Shown: positions 45,199-56,855 of the stretch, piece after piece | Layout: every line of letters begins with the position of its first letter | Position numbering within the stretch: the stretch's first letter is position 1 | Assembly (NCBI GenBank): GCA_018350325.1 | Contig: JAEVLN010000003.1 | Location: 2,093,214-2,157,213, forward strand | Reading direction: 5' to 3' | DNA: 64,000 nucleotides | Origin: Globodera rostochiensis | Taxonomy: Eukaryota > Nematoda > Chromadorea > Rhabditida > Heteroderidae | The notes under the pieces: generated by a model | Database searches by the model: none | Seen by the model: the letters and a program-made list of their open reading frames with translations, nothing else | What the model was told of the DNA's origin: nothing | Position numbers and translations under genes: made by a program

Positions 45199-48100
45199 AT
45201 GACCACGCCAATAATACAAACTAGGGTCAATCCGCAAATTCGAAAGCACGATGAGATGTCGCGACTTCTGGAGTCACGAAATGTATCAGCAACTGTTGAA
45301 ACATGACGCGAATCCTTTTGTCGTTTAGGTCAGTTTTGGGTCGACGCTCCTCGAGCCCAAGAAGTCTCCGGGAAAAGCAGGCGAGAAGGGGATGATGAAG
45401 CTGATCACAAATGTAAATCTTTTTTGGTTGTTTAAATGTTGTGGAACTTTTTCAGGCACACCTTCTAAACCTCCTCGGTAAACAGACCATCTATCATTAT
45501 GAAGTAACCATCAACGGTGTCAGCAGCCGATCAGACAGAAAACTTCGCCTCTCTGAGCCGAATGGTCCAAGAGACAGAGATGAGTAAGTACTTTCATACT
45601 TTTTTGCTTGTTTTTTTACAATTTTTCTAGCTTTCCGTTGCTCAATCGTCGTGACAAATGCCGTGACGTTTTCATGGCATTCAACCAGACTATGGAACGG
45701 TCGTTGAGAGAGAGTGGAAACCTTCTTTACTACGACTTGTCAAAGACCATTTTCACACTGAAGAAACTGGAACTTCAGGTTTTGCTAAGTTGTAATTGTA
45801 ATATCCGACATCCGTTTAATTAAGGGAGAAGTTAAATATGTTTTCAACATTGGCACGGTGCCATCTGTGGAGCGTCCGGACGCAGCGCGCTTCAAACACT
45901 ACGAATTCATCATCAAACCCGCGATGGGTCTCGAGATTGGCGACTTGTCGTTTGTGTGCAATGACATGGCGAAAATGGATCGCTCGCTTGAGCAATTTCT
46001 GGACATTGCGACGTCGCAATCGGTCAATCTGGATAAGTAAGCTTTTGCTTTAAAAAATGCTTATTTTTGATTTCAAATTTTCAGTCAGAGATTCATCGAA
46101 TTCTCGTCGTCTCGGATTTATCTTTTGGCTCCAACGGAATATGGTTTTGACACGAGAGAATGTCCTATCTTTGAAGCCAATCATTCGTTCCTTGGCATTG
46201 GACCGAATAAGGGTTGCCGAATCATTGAAGGTTTGGTTTTGGTTTGACAGAAACTGCTCAAAGTCTTATTCAGGCGAGCAAGGACTTGGACAGATGACGC
46301 CAAGCATTGTCATTCAGGCTAAGAAGGTACCCAATTCGGTGTCCGTATTCTTTAGGCTTATGTATTTAGTCCGCTTTCCACGTACCGGACATGAGCGTCT
46401 TGGAAAAGGCAAAAATTTTCCTCCCGCGGGAAGATACCGGCATAGAAACTGGCGACATCACTCATCACGACCATGAGTTGATTTGCACTGGACTTACCGG
46501 TTTGTGACTTTTCGATAGAGCACGGGCCGATCGAGATTCTCGATTCCGGGCTTTTTGAGCATTGCAATTTGATATGTTTCTGTTTTTTAGGAATTTATGC
46601 GGAACCGCGCTATGGGCCGTCTGGTCGTTTCTTCCGCATCGATGCCGTCACAAAACCAAACGGTGGCGGAGGACAAAACGCTGAGAACACTTACATCAAC
46701 CACCAAATCAGTGGGAACATCACCATCCAACGGTACTTCCGAGAGCAGTACCACAAGGAGCTCCAGTAAGTTGGGAATTTCATCGCGTTTATGGGTCATT
46801 AATTTCTTGGCTTTTAGGTTTCCGAAGGCACCTCTTCTCGTCAGTCAACGCAGAATGGGCGAGCCGGCGTACTACCCCATGGAGGTTTAACTCACAGTTG
46901 TTGACTCCTCGACATTTTTACCTTTTAGCTTTGTTATGTCCTGGACGGTCAACGCGTGAAGGGCGAGCAGTCCGCGAACCGTGTAAGTTATGCAGTGTTT
47001 TAACTAATTGAAAGAAAGGAAACGTTTAGGAAATGATTGGTGTAACTGCGGTGGCACCGACTGTTTTGAAAGTACACAACGAACGGGTGAAGGACGCACT
47101 TCATCTTGTCAACAACGACTATTTGACGAAGGCTTCGGTGCGATTCGAGAACGCTCCGCTGCACGTCGACTTCCGTGTCATCGGTCCGCCGAGCATCGCT
47201 TACCGTGACAACGCAACTCTGCGTCCTGACCCCATGGGGGAATGGAAGCCGACCCCCAGAACAAATTATTTGTTGAACGCGAAGATCAATCGTTGGGTGG
47301 CTTACGCATTTGCACCGCGTGAAGGCGATTCAGTGCGCCGAAGTGGTTTTAACGAAGATTGTTGGAAGTGAGTTGAAATGCCAAAGATGGATTTGACTTT
47401 ATCGCGAGATTGATAAAATATAATTTAGTAATTTTGTTGCAAAATACGCTTCTGAAATGCGTAGCAGAGGAATCGAGTGTCCAGAGCCGTCCGCCATTTA
47501 CCTTCACTGGGGAAACGCTGCCAGCGATGTCATGAACATTCTTAGGAAGGAAGCCGACAACCACGCTGAATTCGCCTTAATTGGGCATGCGAAAGGCTCC
47601 GAGGGTGACGACGTCCACGGTATTCTGTTGATTGTAACATTATAATTAAATCGAATGGATTGTTTAAGCCGGCATCAAAGTATTTGAGCAACAAACCGAA
47701 GTCGTTACTCAGGCTGTCAGTTTCGACCTGGTCGACGAAATCATGAACAAAGGCAAACACCTGCCTATTACGAATTGCATTCACAAGACGAACATGAAAA
47801 TGGGCGGTCTGAATTATGCTCTTCTGATGGACGATCCGTTGTGGGTTTTTCCACTGGAAAGTTTTGATATCGAAGGTTTTTAGGGTCTCTCAACTGTTTG
47901 ATGGTCAGACGCTGTTTCTTGGCTTTGCCATGAATTACCCTGGAGGCTTTGCTCCGACGGAAATCGGGAACATCCACCCGAATGGCGGGAACGGCAATGG
48001 AAAGCTTGGGAGCAACGGCAATGTGAACGTTGGAAACGGGTCGAATGGAAATTCAAAGGCGATTGGTGCCGGCCAGCAAGGAAGAAGTTTTGGAGCGTTG

Positions 48101-49543
48101 CCACCACCTTCGTGCATCGGGGTAACCCAATCCGTAGAGAAATCTTTACAACAAATGATCGATTTCCCCATTTTCAGTGGGCTGCTACAATTGGAAGAAA
48201 TCATAAGGACGAGTACATCGGTGACTTTGTCTACCAGGCTCCGCGACGTGAGGAGAAAATCGACGTTGTTGCGAGTGTTGTGAAGCGATGCGTCGAACGG
48301 TTCAAGCAGAACAAAAAAGCCTTTCCGTGAGTCGTCTGCAAAAAAACATTTTATAGTAATTTAAGATTAAAAATTCAGGAAACGCATCATCGTTTTGCGC
48401 AACGGGTGCGCCGAAGGCCAGTTTGAATACATCTTGAAGTAAATGATTTTCTCTCGGTCTTTTAGAAGTGTTAATTTGTTTCTAGATTTGAGATTCCGTT
48501 AGTCAAGAAAGAATTGGAGGAATTGTGTTGCGACGCGAAGTTGACTGTGTTGGTGCCAAACAAACTACAGGTTATTTACTCTTCCATGGGCGGCCGCTTG
48601 TACATTTAGAGTTTTTCTTCAGGATGTACGCTTTGTGCGTCAAGACGCCAAGGCTGACGAAAAAAATCCTGAACAGAACATCCGTCCCGGTACTGTGGTG
48701 GACACGGGTGAGTATCAGTCTATTAAAAAAATTATTTTGCTGTTTTGTTAGTTGTCGTACACCCCAAACGAACGGAGTTCTTCTTGAACAGCCATGTGGC
48801 CATTAAAGGCACTGCTCGTACTCCTCACTACACATTGCTGAGAGACGAAAACGATCTGTCGATGGACACGCTTCAGGCCATGGTCCATAGCCTCTGCTTT
48901 GGGCATCAAGTCGTAACAAAACCGACTTCGCTGCCTTCACCGGTACATTTTGAAGCTGAACCGACTTTGTTGTATTTTACAAATTTTAGGTATATATCGC
49001 GGATGAATATGTGAGTTGGTTTTAAAAATGATCAGAAAGCTTTTACTTTTCTTGCTCAAGGCAAAGCGCGGTCGTAACATCTACGCACACTACTCCAAAC
49101 ATGGACTGGACAACAGCAAAAGTTTGGAAAAGATTGTCAAGGACAAAAAATTTTCGTGGCCACTGCGCAATTACGACGACATGACCAAAGTGCTTTCCTT
49201 CGTGGCGACCCAATATCTGAAGGATCTCCGCGTCAACGCCTGAGGGGATGATTGTTTTTGATTTGAACGATTGTTTTTGTTTAATAATTTTATCTAATAC
49301 TTATTTTGCTTTATCTAATATTTTGATTGTGTTTATTTTCCCCACGTTTTTGGATCTTATCTTTATTTATGTAACTATTGAATGTCGCCAAATCAAACCT
49401 TTTGAACACAAATTGCTTTAATTCTCAATTGGATTGTATCTTCAAAAATTACAGTAAATTTGATCAAAATTCTAGCAATTTTTTTCTTCAAATTCTATAG
49501 TAATTCTGCCAATATTTGAACATTTTCCCGAACCAATTAGTTT
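45148..49543 (+). repeat. Segmental duplication, copy 2 (WAGO gene plus flanks)
   Basis: Direct, near-identical copy of 36225-40693. The most diverged exonic patches are around 47250-47490 and 48620-48680. Confidence 0.85.
45199..49243 (+). pseudogene. Worm-type Argonaute (WAGO clade), copy 2, with a frameshift
   Basis: Same exon structure as copy 1, starting MTTPIIQTRVNPQIRKHDEM. PIWI motifs are the same: GFAMNYPGGF (first catalytic Asp replaced), LRNGCAEGQF (third Asp replaced by Asn), TPHYTLLRDEN. In the exon after GPNKGCRIIEG the run reads GGTTTGGTTTTGGTTTGAC where copy 1 has GGTTTGTTTTGGTTCGAC: one extra G, so the frame meets TGA at once and the downstream QMTPSIVIQAKK lies in another frame. 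Excising the adjacent GT...AG 20-mer does not restore it. Either copy 2 is a young pseudogene or this is a sequencing error in a T/G run. Other exons are intact, with conservative substitutions (MRSRGIECPEPSAIYLHWGN versus MCAKGIMCPPPSSIFIHWGN). Confidence 0.75.
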
Positions 49544-49828
49544 TGCGCGCTCTAAGGGTCCGATCACTTTCTTTTACCATTTTTTACGCGAAAACCTTTC
49601 CCCGCTAATTCAAACCTCCAACCATTTCCGTACAAAGCCGAATTATATAAGTTTTGTTTAAAGTTAAAACCATTTTTGGAGCGTTTTGGAAAATGCCGAA
49701 GTTCAATAAAAAAAAAAAAAGTCAAATAATCTCTCTAGGAAAGACTCGAATTCCAAAGCATTTGTAAGTCCATTCAGGATTTTGTTGGTTTTAAAAACCT
49801 TTTCTCTATTTTATTTACAGAAAGTGAA
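49244..49828. other. Spacer downstream of WAGO copy 2
   Basis: The first 300 bp is duplicated WAGO 3' flank, ending at about 49543; unique AT-rich DNA with a T-rich splice acceptor just before 49829. Confidence 0.6.
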
Positions 49829-50317
49829 ATGCGGTTGCTGACTTTATCTTCTATTTGTTCATCATTGTGTAGCCGTTTGAGACCCTTTCCCATAACTGTC
49901 CAAATACGCTCTGTGCACCATCACAGGGAATTGGAAGAACCCGGCGGTTTTGAGCGCTTCGCCGGATGGAAACGTTCAAATCCCGCAAAAGCAAACAGAA
50001 ACACTCACGTCAATGAACGAAAGTTTAAAAAGGTGCTGCTGCACAAAGCGAAGCAACTTGTGAAACCAAAAAATTTGCAACTTTAGCTTAGGGGCTCAAA
50101 ACGGCTCATATTGGAATTGGACGAGGATTACGATGAGCGACGACAAATAGAAATGATGAGACCGGACGACTTGCGAATGTACATGTTGCGGAAGGGGAAG
50201 CCGAATGCTTTTAAGGATGTGTCGGCGATGGATTGGAATGAGCATCAGACAACGCTAAACACATTTGGCGAGTTGTGCATGGGAGCGTTTTTGTTGTTTG
50301 TTGTTGTTGCTTATTGA
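49829..50317 (+). CDS. Small probable mitochondrial single-pass membrane protein, unrecognised
   Basis: Exon 1 starts at 49829 (MRLLTLSSICSSLCSRLRPF) with a basic, serine-rich N-terminus resembling a mitochondrial presequence, followed by GGFERFAGWKRSNPAK and NERKFKK. A 54-nt intron (GTGCTG...CTTTAG, about 50032-50085) removes an in-frame stop and joins to LRGSKRLILELDEDYDERR, RPDDLRMYMLRKGKPNAF, DWNEHQTTLN and a C-terminal hydrophobic segment (ELCMGAFLLFVVVAY). About 144 aa. I cannot name the family; a respiratory-complex accessory subunit would fit the shape. It lies 225 bp upstream of mL45 in the same direction. Confidence 0.55.
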
Positions 50318-50394
50318 CCAAAAATGGACGGTTCGGGGAGGGGGTGGGGATGGCTAAACTGTCAAAAAAATAATGGAAGAGAAAGGAATGATTT

Positions 50395-50450
50395 TGTTGT
50401 GACTGAGTCGTAGCCCACTTGGCCAAGTTGGCTACGACTCAGTCACAACA
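50395..50450. repeat. 56-bp near-perfect palindrome
   Basis: Arms of 21 bp (left begins TGTTGTGACTGAGTCGTAG; right is its exact reverse complement) flank CACTTGGCCAAGTT, which is itself palindromic except for its outermost pair. One mismatch in 28 base pairs. It lies between two plus-strand genes, downstream of the small membrane protein stop. Confidence 0.9.
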
Positions 50451-50542
50451 GATTTCTTACATTAAAAAGGAAAAGCGTGCCAAATCGATCAGGCCTATAT
50501 TTATTTGTTTTTATGGAATTTTTGCGTTTTTCAGGTCAAACA

Positions 50543-51590
50543 ATGGACGCATACATTCCGCCCGAAACCTCGTGGCTTGCCCGTGGAGCTAAGGAAATTG
50601 TTGGCGATTTGAAGGCAAAGGCTATACGCGCGTACCACGGAACGTTTTACGGCATTCGAAAGATTAGAAAAAAGGAGGGATTCCAAAACTTTAATGTGAA
50701 GGTTGGTTGGTTCGGCATTTGAGGAGTCCATTTAACTTTAATAATCGTTGCTTGCTTTGTTAAGCAGTTTATCAAACTTGCCGAGGAAGTTTACATTAAC
50801 GCTTACAACGCTCTGACAATTCGGGACAAACAAAAACTTCACCGGCTTATCACCGAAGCGGCGTTTGCGGTAAGTTTTTTAAAGACAATTTTTTATCGAT
50901 CGATTGGACGTTGGTTTTTGTTTTAAAGAAACTGTGGCCGGACGTGGAGAAGGGCACTTTGTGCTGGAAATTGGTCGAGTTCAATGAGCCGTCCAAAGTG
51001 GTTTCTGTGCGATGTGTCGACAACCCCGCCAAGTCGGGCAACGACATTGCGCAGATCATTGTTCGAATGCACAGCACTCAGGTCATCAAGTTCATTGCAG
51101 TTCACATGGACTCGAATATAAAGACGAAACTTAAAAACATAAAATAAATCCCAAACTTGGGTGAGCGATGAGCAATTTTGCTCAATCTCAACAAAACCGT
51201 TTTTTTGTTCTTTGTCAAGATTTTGGCACTTTACGACAAGGACGGCCACCTGTTGTTGGGCTCTGAGAAGGAGCCCAGAGACTGTTTGGAATACGTTGTG
51301 TTTGAAAACCACGTCGCCAGCATTGACGGACTGTGGCGTTTGCACGTACATATTTATTTATTTTGTTTTTGTTTTTTTGCATAAATTAGAAAATATATAT
51401 ATGTTCTTTTTGCATTTTTAAAATTAAGGACCGAGTTTATCCCAAATGGTTGAAGCCTAAGCAAGCGTCGACCCGCGAAGGACTAATCGAAGAAGCCGAC
51501 AGAGAAAAACTTCCGGACAGGCCCGTCAAACTCCATGTTGGGATGGGCGACAAAATGAAGGAGGCCAGAGAGAGAAGCGGCGGCGATTGA
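50543..51590 (+). CDS. mrpl-45: Mitochondrial ribosomal protein mL45 (MRPL45, Tim44-like domain)
   Basis: Mitochondrial large-subunit protein near the exit tunnel, with a Tim44-like fold. Start at 50543 (MDAYIPPETSWLARGAKE), directly after TTTTTCAG, which may be a trans-splice or cis-splice acceptor. Blocks: YGIRKIRKKEGFQNFNVK, LAEEVYINAYNALTIRDKQK, LWPDVEKGTLCWKLVEFNEP, SKVVSVRC, AQIIVRMHSTQ, then after introns ILALYDKDGHLLLGSEKEPR, CLEYVVFENHV, GLWRLH, DRVYPKWLKPKQ. The series VEF-EPS-VV-VRC, QI-VRMH--Q-LA-YD--G-L--G, VLEYVVFE and WR-H--I-P-W is diagnostic for mL45. Stop at 51588-51590. The N-terminus lacks a presequence, so an upstream exon is possible. Confidence 0.85.
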
Positions 51591-52520
51591 TTAGTTTTGA
51601 TTATTTTTTATTGCTTTGATAAAGTTTAATGGAATTTTTTTTTGAATTTTTGAGTCAGTCGATTGATTGTGTGTGTTTTCACGACAATATCTTTGATCGT
51701 TTTTTGCTTCTTTTTTTATCTTTCATTTAATGCTCTTGGACTTTCCCTGCTGCTCTTCACGTCAGATGACCTAAAATTGGTCAGTTTGTGCTTTGGGATA
51801 ACAAATAAGGCCCGGCCAATCACCCGCGTAGGTTTTGCGGATTTCCCATCGCTTCTTCTGCCCATTCTCCGGTGTCGAAAAATTCAATTGGTTCCCATTG
51901 GCGGAGCCAGGCCCCCCCCCCCCGAAAATGAATTTTGAAATTTTTAGAATGATAGCCAACTTTTTTTTCGGAAAAATTGCTTAACAAAAATGCAATAAAC
52001 ACCAAAAAATACACCCCCTAAGAATCGACTTTTTGGATTGGCCCACTCCCCCGAAAAAAATTCCTGGCTCCGCCCATGTCGGTTCCTTTATCGGGTCTCC
52101 CTGTTTTGAATCTCTGGCAAGCCCTCTATCTGATACTGATTTGTGAGTACCCTCTCCCAACACAAAATTCTGGAGACGCTTTTGCTCATAGAAGCAGCGC
52201 CAATCACCCCAAAAGAATGATTTGTGCGGAGTTCTCTCTCTGTCATTAGTCACCGCATATTTTAGTTGGTGTCGTGTCAGTTTCAAACAAAAAAATGGCG
52301 AAAAAACGAATGTGCTGGTCGACGGAGAGTGGGAAAAACATAGGCAACCGCCAATTTTGTTGTCGTATTATCAAACTGTGAATTATTTTAGTAGGAAAAA
52401 TAGTGCACACATTTAGCGTACTTTTTGCTTGAGAAGCGTTTTGATTTTAAAATTATGCTCAAATCTGTTTAAGCCCATCTTTTTAGTTGCTGATTGCCAT
52501 TCGAAAAAGCAATTTGGAGG
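51591..52520. other. Intergenic region with a MITE-like element
   Basis: T-rich mL45 3' flank, then a TIR element (51899-52076), then unremarkable sequence up to the hexosaminidase start. Confidence 0.6.
51899..52076. mobile_element. MITE-like element with GGCGGAGCCAGG termini
   Basis: Left end TGGCGGAGCCAGG followed by C12 and GAAAATGAATTTT; right end AAAAAAATTCCTGGCTCCGCCC. The 12-bp ends are exact reverse complements, and a C/G-run follows on both sides. About 178 bp with no coding capacity. The target duplication could not be fixed (AT or CAT possible). Confidence 0.7.
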
Positions 52521-55500
52521 ATGGCAATTGCCTCCGGGTCCTTTTGCCGCAGGGCGGTCAGGTGAGGCACTTAAACTAAAGCATTTTTAGTAATACAAAC
52601 AAAATTTCCTCCCCTTAAGGGTTGTCCATTCGCTTCCGTTGCAAAGGCTTCGGTTCCTTTGTTCTGTGCTCTTTTTAGTTTTGCTGTTTTTTCTCATCAT
52701 TTTTTACCTAAACATTTCCATCGGGCCCATCACCGACTCGGCGGCAATGCGACAGAAATTGCATTCCCAAAGCGCGCAAATGGGACGTCTGCAGTCGGAG
52801 CTCATCGGTTGGTGTTCTGTTCGAACATTTCGTCCAATTTGTGAAGGAATTGTTGTCGTCCTCGTCGTTTTTGACCCGAACAATTCCCGTCAGATGTAAG
52901 CATCAAAATGGAGACGTTGCGTAACAGCGAGTCCGAGTGTCAATCGCAACTTGCCAATTTGCAACAAAAATTCAGTGGTAGGCAAAGGGTCGGTGCGAAA
53001 ATGTAATGTCTTCCCCTGCCGTCAAAGTGCCGTCCAACGGCGTACTGTTCCGAAACCGGGGACGTCTGCCTCTGTTTGTCAATGGCGCACAACAACAAAA
53101 GAACGCCAGACGCGTGCCGGTTGGAAACTTTGTCTCCTTTTCCACTGACTGAAAAACTCCTTTTTCTCCCCCGTTCAGGTCCAAACTGACGTCTACCCGT
53201 TGCTGACGCCCGAGGGGAACTTTGTGCCCTCCAAACTTTGGGTCCATTTTGACCTTAAGGGAGCGCCATTCAAAGTAATTATTTACTAGACTGTGCTTCT
53301 TCTAGTAATGTTAATTGTGTGTGCTTTGTTAAGGTTACGTATTTCATTGAACTGCTTCGTTTTGTGCGTAAAATGGGCATCAATGGAGTGCTCATTGAAT
53401 GGGAGGAAATGTTCCCCTACAAAGTGAGTTAAACTTTATTTCATTTAAAATTCGAGAGATTTCATTCAAAAGGCAACACACATTACTTTGTTCAGGGACG
53501 GCTGGCCTCGGCGGTGAATGGCAATGCGTATTCGCTCGAAGAGGTCCGGACCGTTCAGTTTCATTTTATTTTATGACGCAAGAATCGTGTGATTGTGTTC
53601 AGATTGAGTTGGTTCTGACGGAGGCCAAACTGATTGGGTTGGAGGTTGTTCCGCTGGTGCAAACGTTTGGCCACCTCGAGTGGGTGTTGAAGTTGGAGCA
53701 GTTCGCCCACCTGAGGGAAGACCCACAATTTCCACAAGTTTTTTCTCCCGAAATCCAATAGCTGTATGACTTTAAACATCTCGTAGGTGATTTGTATCGG
53801 AGCCTCTGAAGCCTTTGAGCTGATCAAAGAGATGATTGTCCAAGTGGCGGAAGTGCACGGACGCTTTGGCATGAAACACTTTCACATGGGCGCGGACGAA
53901 GTGTTCCAGTTGGGGGTGTGCAACGAGAGCATCCGGGAGATTAGTAACCAGGACGGCCGTGAGCGGGTGATCATTCCGAACCAAGCAGAGAACCACAGTG
54001 ATCGGAATCGCTTTGCTGTGCCACAGGCTTCCGCAATTTTTGTTGTTTGTTTCTGTTTCCGAGTTCATTCTGATTCCGATCACCCATTAGCATGTTTATA
54101 TTATTGAACTGCCTTTTTTAAGACAATTCTATGGCACATCAGTCGAGTCGCTTCTTTCATCAAAGAAACATTTTCTGTACGTTTAAATTGGCGACGTTTT
54201 CACGGCATGTGCAAGGGGGACACCGATGCCCCCCCCCACCTAAAAGAATTTGTAATTTTCTCAAAGCTGCGCAATTTGCCGGTGGTACGGAAATTGGCGT
54301 TGGCACACCGCTTTGCACATGTTCGGTGTTCTGTTGAGTGAGAATATATATATATATGTTGTGTAGCAATTGCAGGTCACCGTTCTTGCCTGGCATGACA
54401 TGCTGGTATGTTGTTGACGGAGTGGATTTTGTTCGAACGTTTTCGGGCGCGGCAACCAAAATTTAAGGTACAAATGACGGAAAGGGATCTGATGGACTAC
54501 GAAATGACCGACAAATTGGAGCCCGTCCTCTGGTCGTACGCCGAAGACCTCAACATGTATTTGCCCTTTTCGAATTGGATGGCATTGAAACCCTTCAAGT
54601 TGGACGCTTTTCTCTCCGAAACTGGAGGCTGTTCTTTTTCAGAAATGTTTGGGGGGCGTCGGCGTTCAAAGGTGCCGACGGGCCGATGCGATTTCACTCG
54701 AATCCGATCCATTACGTGCGAAACCACGAGTCGTGGACTGACCAAATGACGCGGGTCTACAGCGAGTTCGACCGCTTTCAAGTTTGACGACAGACACATA
54801 AACCGCTTTTTCTTTTTTTAGTGTTTCTCTCTTTAGGGGCTGATCATCACCGGTTGGTCCCGCTACGATCATTTGGCCATTCTCTGTGAGCTGTTCCCCG
54901 TTGGAATTCCCACACTTTCGATGAGTGCGTTGTGTTTTGGGGCTTTGCCAAATAATTTCCCTGCGCTTTTTGTGTTTAAGGCATTGAGACGATTACAATG
55001 GGCAGACCGTTGAATGGAATGTACGACAAAACGAAGGAATTGTTGCAGTGCCAACCGCCCGTTATGCCCGGCTACATAACCGGATGCCAATTCCCCGGCA
55101 AAAAGGTCAGCGGGCTGAGAGTGTATTTGGCACTTTTTTTTGTTTCATATTATAAAATGCGGTTTTGTCCTTTACAGTAGCTGAATGAATGTGTTGTGTC
55201 TGTCGAATTGGACACTTTTTTTCTCTCTCTCTTTCGCAGATATACGAACTCGTCAACGAGTGCTTTTACGAACTTGGCCAATTTCGGAAATATTTTGACG
55301 CCGACTTCGACCTGAACGGGTGGGCCTCCGTTTTGGCGGAAAGGGAAACGTTCTCCTCCCCCTTTTACATTGAGGTGAAAGACTTTTAAGAAAATTGCCC
55401 GAACAATTTTCTCTTAAGAAAGTTCTGCCCAACATTTACATGCACCTCTCCATTCTGGAACGGATAGAACGTAATAAAAATGGGTCGCCTTTTTTTGTTA

Positions 55501-55727
55501 TTTTAATATAAAAGTTTTGCCATTTCCAAGACGACCTTCGGGAAGAATTGCACAAATATTTTTTCGCCGAATTGGCCGACGAATTTGTGCTCACTTATAT
55601 GGGCGCCCAGTTGGAAACATTGCGCGCCCGTAAAGCGATGGGCCAGCGGATTTTGAAGACAAAAACTTTTGCGCGGCGACCATTCGTCAAATACCCTCCG
55701 GTGGGCACCAAAGACAACGAGCTTTGA
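52521..55727 (+). CDS. Hexosaminidase D-like GH20 glycosidase with N-terminal membrane anchor
   Basis: Glycoside hydrolase family 20, HEXD branch, removing terminal N-acetylhexosamine (GalNAc preferred in the mammalian enzyme). Exon 1 ATG at 52521 (MAIASGSFCRRAV) is spliced to a strong signal-anchor (LCSVLFLVLLFFLIIFYLNI), then a short coiled stem. Catalytic domain: WVHFDLKGAPFKVTYFIELL, MGINGVLIEWEEMFPY, EVVPLVQTFGHLEWVLK, FAHLRE, and KHFHMGADEVFQLG with the GH20 Asp-Glu pair. Later exons give ILWHISRVASFIKETFS, VTVLAWHDML, LEPVLWSYAEDL, NVWGASAFKGADGPMRF, GLIITGWSRYDHLAILCELF and C-terminal DNEL with TGA at 55725-55727. No lesion seen. The anchor suggests a Golgi or plasma-membrane enzyme facing the lumen or outside, as in the membrane-bound worm hex genes. 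AATAAA at 55989. Confidence 0.85.
54200..54328. repeat. Imperfect inverted repeat within a hexosaminidase intron
   Basis: CGGCATGTGCAAGGGGGACA on the left pairs imperfectly with TGGCACACCGCTTTGCACAT plus GTTCGG on the right. About 130 bp, with a C9 run inside; possible small MITE in the intron between KETFS and VTVLAWHD. Confidence 0.45.
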
Positions 55728-56855
55728 CATATTTGGACACGAACACACAAATCTTTAAGCTTTTGCTCACATTTTGCATTTGTTTTTTGGTTTTCTTTTC
55801 TTTTTTCTGTTTTCTCCGGGTATTACCATCTTTCTAATCATGAGTCTCCCTCCCATTTTGTATTGCATTCAGCAGCTGAACATCTTTTTTTTCTTTCCAC
55901 GGACATTTTTTAATTAATTTGTAATTTAATTTCTATATGTATCCCAACAGGGAATGAATGTGACATTTAAACATTTGAGATGATCTGCAAATAAAGGCTT
56001 AAACATTTGCGTTTGCTCTACACACCCCCCCCCCCCCTCGTCTTAGTTGGCTTGACAAAAGCTGAGCAAGTATATGTAAGTTGTTTTCCATCTTATTTAT
56101 TTTTGTTTCAATGGAAAATTTAATGTCAAATTATTTTTCACAACTGACTTTATTACTAATAATTTAAAACAAAAAAGGAGGTCGTAGCACAAAAGCTTAA
56201 CATAATAATGTTTATCGTTAGGTTAAAAAAGAGGATTTGGCGTTAAACTGGACAATTAATTGTGACGCATTACTTCCAAAGTCTGTCCTTCTTAGCCGTT
56301 TGCTGCTGGACGTGTGCCAAATTAATGCGGCGTCCTTTTTCGTAAAAATTCATTTTGTCGGGAAAATGTTTCGGAAACGAAGGGAATTGGAAATGAATGA
56401 ATGTTAGTAAAATATATTTCTATAATATTAACTGCTTAATTCCACCAATGAAAATTTTATTTTATACTCCGAGACCAATAGGAATCTGTCCGATTGAAAG
56501 AGTTTAGTTTTTCAACGAAACCATAAACATGTTGACCGATTTCAGAGAAAGCGCCCCACGATTTATGATTAAGTTTTGTGTATTTTGTGTCAGAATTAAA
56601 ACAAATAAAAAATTTTAAACTCCTTGGGAAGCCTTTTTTTTGATGGGACGCATAAAATGCAGAGAACCACAAAAATTTCCAACGAAAAAATTGCTTTTTT
56701 GAAAACCCCTAAAAATTTAACTTTTTCCCCTGCCCGATATATACAAATAAATTGTATATAGAGATCTTTAATCGACTGGGAAATATAAATGCAGCACATG
56801 CTAAGAAATTATGTATATATATAAAACTCTGTTTAAAACAACAATTAAAATCAAT
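55728..56855. other. Convergent intergenic region
   Basis: Contains the hexosaminidase poly(A) signal (55989-55994), a C13 run at about 56025 and AT-rich DNA; the 3' UTR of the methyltransferase is at the right. Confidence 0.6.
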
